A stretch of DNA of 64,000 nt from Burkholderiaceae bacterium (GTDB taxonomy: Bacteria > Pseudomonadota > Gammaproteobacteria > Burkholderiales > Burkholderiaceae_C), in the NCBI GenBank assembly GCA_024235955.1, contig JACKLJ010000001.1:310001-374000 (forward strand). Reading direction: 5' to 3'. Both the position numbers and the translations under genes were made by a program. The stretch's first letter is position 1. The number at the start of each line of letters is the position of its first letter. Under the pieces are notes generated by a model that saw only the letters and a program-made list of their open reading frames with translations, searched no databases and was not told the origin of the DNA. Below are positions 23,474 to 31,119 of the stretch, piece after piece.

Positions 23474-26400
23474 TTGTTCAAGAAGGTTCTGATCGCCAAC
23501 CGCGGCGAGATCGCTGTGCGGCTGGCGCGCGCGCTGCACGACCTGGGCGTGGCCAGCGTGGCCGTGTTCGCGCAGGACGACGACGGTGCGCTGCACACCC
23601 GTGTGGCCGATGCCGCCGTGCCGCTGGGCGCCACCGGCCCGGCCGCCTACCTGGACGGCGCGGCGCTGATCGCCATCGCCCGCGCGCAGGGCTGCGACGC
23701 GGTGCATCCCGGCTACGGCTTCCTGAGCGAGAGCGCCGCCTTCGCCCAGGCCTGCGCCGACGCCGGGCTGGCCTTCATCGGCCCCACGCCCGAGCAGCTG
23801 GCGCTGTTCGGCGACAAGGCGCGCGCCCGCGCGCTGGCGGCCGAGTGCGGCGTGCCGCTGATGCCGGGGCTGGATCACGCCACCTCGCAGGCCGAGGCCG
23901 AAGCCTTCTTCGCCGAGCAGGCCGCGCAGGGCGCGGGCGGCATGGTCATCAAGGCCATTGCCGGCGGCGGCGGGCGCGGCATGCGCGTGGTCACGCAGGC
24001 GGGCGAGGTGGCGGCTGCCTGGCAGCGCTGCACCTCCGAGGCGAAGGCCGCCTTCGGCGAGGGCGGTGTGTACGTCGAGCGGCTGATGCCGCGCGCCCGC
24101 CACATCGAGGTGCAGGTGCTGGGCGACGGCGAGCACGCCGTCAGCCTGGGCGTGCGCGAATGCACGCTGCAGCGGCGCTTCCAGAAGCTGGTGGAGATCG
24201 CCCCCAGCCCCACCCTCACGCCGGCGTTGCGCAGCCAGCTGGCCCAGGCCGCGCTGGCGATGGCGCGGCGTGCCGGCTACCGCTCGCTCGGCACCTTCGA
24301 GTTCCTGGTAGATGACGCCAGCGCCGAGCTGCCCTTCGTCTTCATCGAGGCCAACCCGCGCCTGCAGGTCGAACACACGGTGACCGAGGCCGTCACCGGG
24401 CTGGACCTGGTGGCCCTGCAGGTGCAGGTGGCGGCCGGCCGCACGCTGGCGGAGCTGGGCCTGAGCGAAAGCGCGCCGGTGCCGGAGCGTGGCTTCGCCA
24501 TCCAGTGGCGCATCAACGCCGAGACACTGGACGCCGAAGGCCACGCCATGCCCACCGGCGGGCGCGTGCAGCAGCTCGCCTGGCCCGGCGGCCCCGGCGT
24601 GCGGGTGGACACGCACGCGCTGGCCGGCGCCGCGCCCTCGCCCAACTTCGACAGCCTGCTGGCCAAGCTGGTGGTGCACAGCGCCACGCCCGACTTCGCC
24701 GACGCCCTGCGCCGCAGCCGCCGCGCGCTGGCCGACTGCCGCGTGGGCGGCGTGCAGACCAACCTGCCGCTGCTGCGCGCGCTGGCGGAACGGCCCGAGC
24801 TGGCCGCCAGTCAGGTGCACACGCGCTGGCTGGCCGAGGTACTGCCGCAGCTGCTCGATGCTGCTGAAAAGATAGCTGTCAGCGCCCGTCATGAAAGGGC
24901 TGAAGGCACAAATGATGCCCCATCCGGCCCCGCGCTGGCGGCCGCCGAGGCGCCCGAGGGCGCGGTGCTCGCGCCCATGCCCGCCAAACTGGTGGAACTG
25001 AGCGTGCGCGTGGGCGACACGGTGGCCGCCGGCGCCGAACTGGCGGTGCTGGAAGCCATGAAAATGCAGCATGTGCTGAGCGCGCCGCACGCCGGCGTGG
25101 TGCGCGAGCTGTTCGGCGAGCCGGGTGCCTACGTGGCGCAGGGCGACGTGATCTTGGTGCTGGAAGAAAGCGGCCACGCCGCCACCCATGCCGCCGAGGA
25201 CGCTGCCGCGCACGACCCCGACCACGTGCGCCTCGACCTGCAGCGCGTGCTGGACCGCCACGCGCTCACGCTCGACGCCGCTCGGCCGGAGGCGATGGCC
25301 AAGCGCCACGCCCGCGGCATGCGCAGCGCGCGCGAGAACATCGCCGATCTGTGCGACGAGGGCAGCTTCATCGAATACGGCGCGCTGGCCATCGCCGCGC
25401 AGACGCGTCGCCGCAGTGTGGAAGACCTGGTGGCCAACACGCCGGCCGACGGCATGGTCACCGGCGTGGGCGGCGTCAACGGCGCCATCTTCGGCGCCGA
25501 GCGCGCGCGCACCGCGGTCATGGCCTACGACGCCACCGTGCTGGCCGGCACGCAGGGCATGCGCAACCACGCCAAGACCGACCGCATCCTGGGCCTGGCG
25601 CAGCGCGAGCAGCTGCCGGTGGTGCTGTTCGCCGAAGGCGGCGGCGGCCGCCCGGGCGATGTCGACGCCAACGTGCTGGCCGGGCTGGATGTGGGCACCT
25701 TCGCCGCCTACGCCGCGCTGTCGGGCCGGGTGCCGGTGATCGGCATCGTGTCCGGGCGCTGCTTTGCCGGCAACGCCGCGCTGGTGGGCTGCAGCGACGT
25801 GATCATCGCCACCAAGGACAGCAACCTCGGCATGGGTGGCCCGGCCATGATCGAAGGCGGCGGCCTGGGCGTGTTCACGCCCGAGCAGATCGGCCCCAGC
25901 GGCGTGCAGCACGGCAACGGCGTGATCGATGTGCTGGCCGAGAACGAGGCCGAGGCCGTGGCCGCCGCCCGCCGTTACCTGGCCTTCTTCCAGGGCCGCT
26001 TCAAGGACTGGACCTGCCCCGACCAACGCCTGCTGCGCGCCGTGGTGCCGGAAAACCGCCTGCGCGTGTACGACACCCGCGCCGCCATGCGCGGCCTGGT
26101 GGACGAGGGCAGCCTGCTGCCGCTGCGCACCGGCTTCGGCGCCGGCATCCACACCGCGCTGGCGCGTATCGAAGGCCGCCCGGTGGGCCTGATGGCCAAC
26201 AACCCGCTGCACCTGGGCGGCGCCATCGACGCCGACGCCGCCGACAAGGGCGCGCGCTTCATGCAGCTGTGCAATGCGCACGGGCTGCCCATCGTCAGCC
26301 TGATCGACACGCCCGGCTTCATGGTCGGCCCCGAGGTCGAGACCACCGCCCAGGTGCGCCACGTGAGCCGGCTGTTCGTCACCGCCGCCGCGCTGCGCGT

Positions 26401-26776
26401 GCCCTTCTTCAGCGTGGTGCTGCGCAAGGGCTACGGGCTGGGGGCCATGGGCATGGCGGCCGGGGGCTTCCACGCGCCCTTTTTCACCATCGCCTGGCCG
26501 ACCGGTGAGTTCGGCGGCATGGGGCTGGAAGGCGCGGTGCGCCTGGGCTTCCGCAAGGAACTGGAGGCGGTGCCGGAAGGCCCGGAGCGCGACGCCCTGT
26601 TCGCCAAACTGGTGGCCCAGCAGTACCACCACGGCGAGGCCATGAACATGGCCACCGCGCTGGAGATCGACGCCGTGATCGACCCGGCCGACACCCGCGG
26701 CTGGCTGGTGCGCGGCCTGGCCTCGGCCCAGGCGCGGCCGGCGGGCGAGGGCGGGCGCTTCATCGACACCTGGTGA
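23474..26776 (+). CDS. Single-chain biotin-dependent acyl-CoA carboxylase
   Basis: A 1100-residue fusion. Residues 1-450 are biotin carboxylase (KVLIANRGEIAVR, GGGGRGMRVV, EANPRLQVEHTVTE). About 490-565 is biotinyl carrier, with the biotin lysine at Lys530 in EAMKM. About 570-1100 is a PccB-type carboxyltransferase (RHARGMRSARENIADLCDEGS, VLRKGYGLGAMGMAAGG). The order resembles the single-chain long-chain acyl-CoA carboxylase described from mycobacteria. Translation starts at TTG 23474. The BC-BCCP linker (codons about 462-480) is encoded by a dispersed-repeat copy. The partner ligase upstream suggests an acyl-CoA substrate, unidentified. Confidence 0.93.
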   Translation: MFKKVLIANRGEIAVRLARALHDLGVASVAVFAQDDDGALHTRVADAAVPLGATGPAAYLDGAALIAIARAQGCDAVHPGYGFLSESAAFAQACADAGLAFIGPTPEQLALFGDKARARALAAECGVPLMPGLDHATSQAEAEAFFAEQAAQGAGGMVIKAIAGGGGRGMRVVTQAGEVAAAWQRCTSEAKAAFGEGGVYVERLMPRARHIEVQVLGDGEHAVSLGVRECTLQRRFQKLVEIAPSPTLTPALRSQLAQAALAMARRAGYRSLGTFEFLVDDASAELPFVFIEANPRLQVEHTVTEAVTGLDLVALQVQVAAGRTLAELGLSESAPVPERGFAIQWRINAETLDAEGHAMPTGGRVQQLAWPGGPGVRVDTHALAGAAPSPNFDSLLAKLVVHSATPDFADALRRSRRALADCRVGGVQTNLPLLRALAERPELAASQVHTRWLAEVLPQLLDAAEKIAVSARHERAEGTNDAPSGPALAAAEAPEGAVLAPMPAKLVELSVRVGDTVAAGAELAVLEAMKMQHVLSAPHAGVVRELFGEPGAYVAQGDVILVLEESGHAATHAAEDAAAHDPDHVRLDLQRVLDRHALTLDAARPEAMAKRHARGMRSARENIADLCDEGSFIEYGALAIAAQTRRRSVEDLVANTPADGMVTGVGGVNGAIFGAERARTAVMAYDATVLAGTQGMRNHAKTDRILGLAQREQLPVVLFAEGGGGRPGDVDANVLAGLDVGTFAAYAALSGRVPVIGIVSGRCFAGNAALVGCSDVIIATKDSNLGMGGPAMIEGGGLGVFTPEQIGPSGVQHGNGVIDVLAENEAEAVAAARRYLAFFQGRFKDWTCPDQRLLRAVVPENRLRVYDTRAAMRGLVDEGSLLPLRTGFGAGIHTALARIEGRPVGLMANNPLHLGGAIDADAADKGARFMQLCNAHGLPIVSLIDTPGFMVGPEVETTAQVRHVSRLFVTAAALRVPFFSVVLRKGYGLGAMGMAAGGFHAPFFTIAWPTGEFGGMGLEGAVRLGFRKELEAVPEGPERDALFAKLVAQQYHHGEAMNMATALEIDAVIDPADTRGWLVRGLASAQARPAGEGGRFIDTW
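24858..24914 (+). repeat. Dispersed repeat copy inside the carboxylase linker
   Basis: GATAGCTGTCAGCGCCCGTC, then AAGGGCTGAAGGCACAAAT, matches the repeat consensus and is read in frame as part of the interdomain linker. Confidence 0.75.
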
Positions 26777-26780
26777 GCCA

Positions 26781-26818
26781 GGGCCTGTTCGCACGCCCGG
26801 AACTGCGTGCACAGGCCC
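26781..26818 (+). terminator. Hairpin after the carboxylase gene
   Basis: Arms GGGCCTGT/ACAGGCCC and GCACGC/GCGTGC surround an 8-nt loop with a 2-nt bulge, four bases after the carboxylase stop. There is no U-tract, so termination is uncertain. The GGGCCTGTTC end is shared with the inverted-repeat element at 29065-29210. Confidence 0.5.
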
Positions 26819-26954
26819 CGGAACGGCTGGCCCGGCAGGTCTGGTCCTACACCGGGGCAGCGCATTTCCTCGCGAAGCTTTGCAGGGCATTTACATCCGG
26901 GCAAGGGTCTGGCACGTTAGACACTTGTCCCCCTGTACTTCCAAGGAGATGAAG

Positions 26955-27458
26955 ATGATCCGGACACCCCTGAAGGCCGCGGTGCTTGCCGCCGCCGCCC
27001 TGGCAGGCACCGCCGCCATGATCCTGCCCACGGCCGCGCAGGCCCAGGCCGTGATTTCCGTGCAGATCGGCCCGCCCCCGCCCCCGCGCATGGAAGGCCC
27101 GCCCCCGGGCGTCCGGCCGGGCTACGTCTGGGCGCCGGGGCACTACGCCTGGATTCACGGCAACTACGTCTGGCGGCGCGGCCACTGGGTGGTGGCGCGC
27201 CCGGGCTATGTGTACGTGGCGCCCAGCTGGGTGGCCGACGGCCCGCGCTGGGTCTACCGCCCCGAGCGCTGGGAGCGCGGCGGCCCACCGGCCTACCGGC
27301 CGGGCCCGCCTCCGCACGCCCGGCCCTATGGCGACCGCGACCATGACGGCATCCCCAACCGCTACGACCGCCATCCCAACCGCCCACGCGGCGACAGCGA
27401 CCGCGACGGCGTACCCAACCGGTACGACCGGCATCCGGGCAATCCGTATAGGCACTGA
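26955..27458 (+). CDS. YXWGXW-repeat secreted protein with Ca-binding-like Asp repeats
   Basis: A 167-residue exported protein. ATG 26955 is chosen because AAGGAG lies 6 bases upstream. The signal peptide ends AAQAQA. The middle is a run of Tyr/Trp-rich repeats (GYVWAPGHYAW, NYVWRRGHWV, YVYVAPSWV) typical of the YXWGXW family of surface/periplasmic proteins. The C-terminus carries two DRDxDGxPNRYDRHP units resembling thrombospondin-type-3 calcium loops. Function is unknown. A structured 3' element starts immediately after its stop. Confidence 0.82.
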   Translation: MIRTPLKAAVLAAAALAGTAAMILPTAAQAQAVISVQIGPPPPPRMEGPPPGVRPGYVWAPGHYAWIHGNYVWRRGHWVVARPGYVYVAPSWVADGPRWVYRPERWERGGPPAYRPGPPPHARPYGDRDHDGIPNRYDRHPNRPRGDSDRDGVPNRYDRHPGNPYRH

Positions 27459-27579
27459 CCCCCTGAGTCGCCTTCGGTGCCTTCCCCCTCTTACTGCGTG
27501 AGGGGGACAACGCCAGAGCCCGGTGCAAGTCCGGGCACGGCGTTCGCTGGCATGGCCTGCTCCGCGGCCTTCTGGGGGT
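27459..27579 (+). repeat. Structured 3'-UTR-type element, copy A
   Basis: It begins directly after the upstream TGA with CCCCCTGAGTCGCC and ends in GGCCTTCTGGGGG. It contains a CCCGG-TGCAAGT-CCGGG hairpin nested in AACGCC/GGCGTT. Same family as 48158-48302, 50687-50806 and 60818-60946. Confidence 0.75.
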
Positions 27580-27855
27580 GCCAGAACGAGCCGCGTTGCC
27601 TTCGCAGAGTTCGGGGCCGAGCGAAGCGATGGCCCGTCTTCTCCCCATCCCCTCTGGCCGTGCCGAGAAGCGCAGGGCGTGGGGCGGGCATGGGCTGCGC
27701 AGCAAGACCATGCTTCGTGCTCTGACTCGCTGCGGCTGTCCGAGCGGAGCGGCGTAGCCGCAAAGCGAGTTCCGCAGCGCCGACCCATGCCCGAGCATCG
27801 CAGGCTGCCCGCAGCGAAGCGAAGGGACGCGGCCAGTGGGGTCGCCTTTTCTTTG

Positions 27856-27889
27856 CCTACTTTCTTTTGGCGAAGCAAAAGAAAGTAGG
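27856..27889 (+). repeat. Perfect 14-bp hairpin within composite copy A
   Basis: Arms CCTACTTTCTTTTG and CAAAAGAAAGTAGG around loop GCGAAG. The second copy (47847-47880) keeps perfect pairing with a different arm sequence. Confidence 0.9.
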
Positions 27890-27936
27890 TGCGCCGCCGG
27901 GCGCACATCCCGGCCTGCAGCGCAACCAGAAACACT

Positions 27937-27995
27937 ACGCTTTCAATAGCTGCCTGCGCCCGCCACACCTGGGAAAAACCACGATTTCATTCAAA
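27937..27995 (+). repeat. Dispersed repeat copy
   Basis: AATAGCTGCCTGCGCCCGCC followed by ACACCTGGG, close to the family consensus. Confidence 0.85.
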
Positions 27996-28059
27996 GAACG
28001 CGCTACGGACTCCACGCAAGACCGAGCGGACATTCCGACCGCTGCGATTCCACCGATGC

Positions 28060-28122
28060 TGCACTTTTAATAGCTGTCTGCACCCGTCACAGCTGGGCAA
28101 AGCACCGATTTCGCTCCAGAAT
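28060..28122 (+). repeat. Dispersed repeat copy, second in tandem
   Basis: AATAGCTGTCTGCACCCGTC then AGCTGGGCAAAGCACCGATTT, about 120 bp after the previous copy in the same orientation. Confidence 0.75.
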
Positions 28123-28163
28123 TTCAAGGGTCACGACGGGTGTCGCCGTGAGCGGGCCAGGCG

Positions 28164-29036
28164 TCAGGGCCGACGCGGCGTTTTCATCTGCTCGCGCAGT
28201 TCAGCACAGTGGTCGCGCGGCGGCACCGGCGGGGTCGGCCAGGCCAGGTCGCCGGCGTGCAGGGCGGGGCCGGCGGCCGCTTCGTCTGCTTCGTTTTCCG
28301 TAGCTGCCCGCGCCTGCTGCGCCTGGGCTGAAAGCACTTTTGTCTTCCAATCCGGCGGCAGGTAGCGTGGCACGCCGAGGCTGCGGTGCACATGGCCGTT
28401 GCCGGTGATCAGCAGCACGGTGCGGCCGCGCTGGTGCGCCTGTTCCAGCGTGCGCGCCATGGCCATGTCGCGCGCGATCTGCACCCGCGTCATGGGCTGG
28501 ATCTGGCGTTCCGGCAGCAGTTCGCAATGGCCTTCGCGGATGCGCTGCTGCTGCACCGCCATGGCGGGCGGCGGCAGGCCGGTGTCGAGCGCGGTGTCGC
28601 GCATGGCTTCGCGCAGGCGTGCGGCGGGCAGGTTGGCGCCCAGCACCGGCACGCCGGCGCGCACGGCGGCCATGGCGCTGGGGCCGTAGTCGCGCCAGGG
28701 CCAGGCGTCGTCGTTCCAGGCCAGGGCGGCGCGCACCTGCGCCTGGCTGGCATCCGGCGGCAGGCCGGCGGTGCCGTGGCCCTGTTCGGCCATCTCCAGC
28801 GCCAGCGCGGCCAGCTGCCCGCGGGCGGCCAGCCAGGCGACGACCTGGCGTTCCAGCAGGTGGTGCTCGGGGGCGTCGTGCTGCTCGCCGATCAGCAGGG
28901 CGTCGGCCGGCAGCAGGCTTGCCAGGCGGGCTTCCTCGGGCGGGGTGAGGGCCGGCGCCGGCAGCGCGCCGCAGGCCGCCAGCAGCAGCGCGGCTGTCAG
29001 GATCATGGTGGCAGACAGCGCGCGCAGGATGGGCAT
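28164..29036 (-). CDS. ChaN-family haem-binding-type lipoprotein
   Basis: A 290-residue lipoprotein with lipobox LLLAAC. The ChaN/EreA-like fold signature LIGEQHDAPEHHLLE is at about residues 47-61, with ALEMAEQG, GANLPAARLREA and VLLITGNGHVHRSLGVP following. ChaN of Campylobacter binds a pair of haems at the membrane and is iron-regulated; the same role is likely but not shown. Codons encoding WKTKVLSAQAQQARAATE near the C-terminus (28286-28350) come from a dispersed-repeat copy read antisense, so the tail beyond the conserved core is unusual. Confidence 0.87.
   Translation of the reverse strand: MPILRALSATMILTAALLLAACGALPAPALTPPEEARLASLLPADALLIGEQHDAPEHHLLERQVVAWLAARGQLAALALEMAEQGHGTAGLPPDASQAQVRAALAWNDDAWPWRDYGPSAMAAVRAGVPVLGANLPAARLREAMRDTALDTGLPPPAMAVQQQRIREGHCELLPERQIQPMTRVQIARDMAMARTLEQAHQRGRTVLLITGNGHVHRSLGVPRYLPPDWKTKVLSAQAQQARAATENEADEAAAGPALHAGDLAWPTPPVPPRDHCAELREQMKTPRRP
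28286..28350 (+). repeat. Dispersed repeat copy inside the ChaN gene
   Basis: CCGTAGCTGCCCGCGCC then TGGGCTGAAAGCACTTTTG. It is read in the antisense direction by the coding sequence. Confidence 0.65.
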
Positions 29037-29064
29037 GGCACGATACTACGCGCCTCGCCTGCCA

Positions 29065-29210
29065 GGGCCTGTTCCCTCCGGGTTGCGACCCGAAAGGGCT
29101 ATCGCCGGCGTTGCCATCCTTGCCAAGGTACCTACCTTGCCTGCGGCTGGCGTCTTGACCCTGGCCCATTCGGATCGCAACGCATCGCCCAAAATGGCGT
29201 GAACAGGCCC
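29065..29210. mobile_element. MITE-like element with 10-bp inverted ends
   Basis: GGGCCTGTTC and GAACAGGCCC bound about 146 bp of gene-free sequence between divergent genes, with further internal symmetry (CGGGTTGCGACCCG). No transposase ORF is present. No target duplication is obvious. Confidence 0.5.
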
Positions 29211-29217
29211 CAGTTCC

Positions 29218-30318
29218 ATGCCCCTGCCGTTCCGTACCGACTGGCCGCGCCTCTGGCGCGTGCTGCTGACCCTGCTGCTGGCCTTCGGCGCCGCCGAGCT
29301 GTGCGTGGGGTTGCACACGCCGCTGCCCTGGATGATCGGCCCGCTGGTGGCGACGGCGCTGGCCACCCTGGCCGGCGTGCCGACGCAGAGCGCGCTCAGC
29401 CTGCGCAACATGGGGCAGTGGACCATCGGCGGCGCGCTGGGGCTGTACTTCACGCCCGAGGTGCTGCACATGCTGGCGACGCTGTGGTGGGCGGTGCTGC
29501 TGGGCGCGGCCTGGGCGCTGCTGCTGGGCTGGCTGGGCAGCCAGGGGCTGTGGTGGATGCACCGCGGCCGGCTGGCCGGCGTGCCGGACGGCGCGCTGCG
29601 CTCGACGGCGTTCTACGCCTCGTCGATCGGCGGCGCCTCGGAGATGACCCTGCTGGCCGAGCGCGCCGGCGCCCGCACCGACCTGGTGGCCGCCGCCCAC
29701 ACGGTGCGGGTGACGGTGGTGGTGCTGGTGCTGCCCTTCGCCATCCAGTGGTCCAAGCAGCACTGGCACCTGCAGGCGATCGACATGGTGCCGGCGGTCG
29801 ACCGGTTCCAGCCGCTTGGCTTCGCGCTGCTGGCGCTGCTGACGGGCGCGGGGGTGCTGGCCATGCGCGCCACGCGCCGGCCGAACCCGTGGTTCCTGGG
29901 GGCGCTGCTGGTGGCGATGCTGATCGCGGCGCTGGACATCCAGCTCAGCAACGTGCCCAGGCCGCTGTCCAACGCGGCGCAGCTGGTGATCGGCATCAGC
30001 CTGGGCGTGCGCTTCACGCCCGCCTTTGCCCACGGCGCGCCGCGCTGGCTGCTGGGCAGCGTACTGCAGACGCTGGCGCTGCTGGCGGTGTCGGCGGTGT
30101 TTGCCTGGCTGCTGGCGCTGCTGACCGGGCTGCACCCGGTGACGCTGCTGCTGGCCACCTCGCCCGGCGGCATCACCGAAATGGCCATCACCGCCAAGGT
30201 GCTGCAACTGGGCGCCCCGGTGGTCACCGCCTTCCAGGTCTGCCGCCTGGTCGCCGTGCTCACCTTGGCCGAGCCGCTCTACCGCCGCTGGCTCAAGCCG
30301 GATTCCAGGAAAAATTGA
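29218..30318 (+). CDS. AbrB-type multipass membrane protein
   Basis: A 366-residue inner-membrane protein of the AbrB/PF05145 family (distinct from the DNA-binding AbrB). About ten hydrophobic segments form two related halves: the conserved PLPWMIGPLVATAL near the N-terminus and the SPGGITEMAITA motif near the C-terminus, with SSIGGASEMTLLAERAGA in the middle. Members have been annotated as regulators or ammonia-monooxygenase-like, but the function is unknown; transport is plausible. It ends at a dispersed-repeat copy. Confidence 0.86.
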   Translation: MPLPFRTDWPRLWRVLLTLLLAFGAAELCVGLHTPLPWMIGPLVATALATLAGVPTQSALSLRNMGQWTIGGALGLYFTPEVLHMLATLWWAVLLGAAWALLLGWLGSQGLWWMHRGRLAGVPDGALRSTAFYASSIGGASEMTLLAERAGARTDLVAAAHTVRVTVVVLVLPFAIQWSKQHWHLQAIDMVPAVDRFQPLGFALLALLTGAGVLAMRATRRPNPWFLGALLVAMLIAALDIQLSNVPRPLSNAAQLVIGISLGVRFTPAFAHGAPRWLLGSVLQTLALLAVSAVFAWLLALLTGLHPVTLLLATSPGGITEMAITAKVLQLGAPVVTAFQVCRLVAVLTLAEPLYRRWLKPDSRKN

Positions 30319-30365
30319 GGTTTTGTCCTTGCGTGGCGGGCGCAGGCAGCTATGAATTCAGGAGT
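30303..30365 (-). repeat. Dispersed repeat copy at the abrB-like gene end
   Basis: CCTTGCGTGGCGGGCGCAGG followed by CAGCTATGAATTCA. The repeat overlaps the stop region of the upstream gene. Confidence 0.85.
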
Positions 30366-30633
30366 CATTGGGGGCTGATGCCCCACGCCATGCACCACCG
30401 AGGTGCATCTGGTGAAGAGGGTGAATGGCCACGGAGCAGGCCACGCGGATGACCGCCGCGGCCGGCCCGGCGCCGGCGAGTGGCGCAGTTCCACCTGGCG
30501 AAGAGAGGGGGGCCGAGGCCTGTGGCTACAAGTCCGCCCACGCAGACTTGGACAGACCGAAACGCCGCCGCCTCTGGCGCCGGGCACCGAGGCGCGTCAG
30601 CGGCTCAGCAGGTGCCCCGATGTACCAGGGGTG
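30319..30633. other. Gene-poor stretch between convergent genes
   Basis: A 315-bp interval containing the tail of a dispersed-repeat copy and otherwise no supported ORF, hairpin or promoter. Several long frames cross it, but none shows a domain or start signal. Confidence 0.5.
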
Positions 30634-30915
30634 TCAGTGCAACACCACCGGGTTCTGCGCCAGCGTGGCGTAGCCTTCCAGCGTGTCTTCCACCTCTTCC
30701 TGGGTGGGCGTGTTTTCGTGCCAGGCGGCGATGCGCTGCTGGAACAGCTCGGCCCACAGGCCGTCCAGGTAGACCTCTTTGCCCGAGCGCTTGTCCACGA
30801 TCTCGAAACCGTGGCGCGCGAGCTGCGGCCCGTCCTGAGGCGCATCGGCACCGGCAGGCAGTTCGGCCTGCAGATGGACGACGGCAAAGGACTCGGAGTC
30901 GTAGAGGGTGTTCAT
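30634..30915 (-). CDS. DUF3567 protein
   Basis: A 93-residue cytoplasmic protein starting MNTLYDSESFAVVHLQ. Features are HGFEIVDKRSGKEVYLDGLWAE-type sequence in the middle and an acidic helix with EEEVEDTLEGYA-like residues near the end. It matches the Burkholderiales-restricted DUF3567 family, whose function is not known. The ATG at 30915 is supported by a good promoter match 57 bp upstream (30972-30999). Confidence 0.85.
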   Translation of the reverse strand: MNTLYDSESFAVVHLQAELPAGADAPQDGPQLARHGFEIVDKRSGKEVYLDGLWAELFQQRIAAWHENTPTQEEVEDTLEGYATLAQNPVVLH

Positions 30916-30971
30916 GGAGCGGTGTGGTCCTTTCAGCGGAGGAGGGAGGGCCAAAGACAACTTGCCACCCA

Positions 30972-30999
30972 CACATAGCAACGTTCGGGCCAGTTTCAA
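30972..30999 (-). promoter_or_regulatory. Sigma70-like promoter for the DUF3567 gene
   Basis: On the minus strand TTGAAA is followed after 16 bp by TATGTG, 57 bp upstream of the start codon. Confidence 0.5.
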
Positions 31000-31119
31000 G
31001 GCTGACAAGCCGTTGTGAAGAACACCGCGCGGGTGTGACGGGGCGTGACAGCTTGCCGGATTTCCGCTGGAAAAGCGGCCAAAGCCCCGCTTGAATGCGC
31101 CAAATGGCCTCAAGAAGGG

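Larger units (their letters stand above)
27459..27995 (+). repeat. Composite ~540-bp dispersed element, copy A
   Basis: The stretch from the 3' element through the long hairpin to the short ATAGCTGCC repeat matches the reverse complement of 47745-48302 almost throughout, for example GCGCAGGGCGTGGGGCGGGC and CATCGCAGGCTGCCCGCAGC. It fills most of a 704-bp gap without a supported gene. One frame (27523-27888) is open in both copies but shows no protein family and is treated as non-coding. Confidence 0.8.

Noticed and set aside
27523..27888. Frame open in both composite-element copies, ending at the hairpin
   Set aside because: Although open in copy A and copy B, it shows no recognisable fold or start signal, and the similarity is at DNA level across all frames, including outside the ORF. 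Treated as non-coding repeat; a synonymous/non-synonymous test over many copies could overturn this.
27937..28122. Two dispersed-repeat copies in tandem, considered as a CRISPR-like array
   Set aside because: Only two diverged units with irregular spacing, no spacers of uniform length and no cas genes. They are members of the dispersed repeat family.
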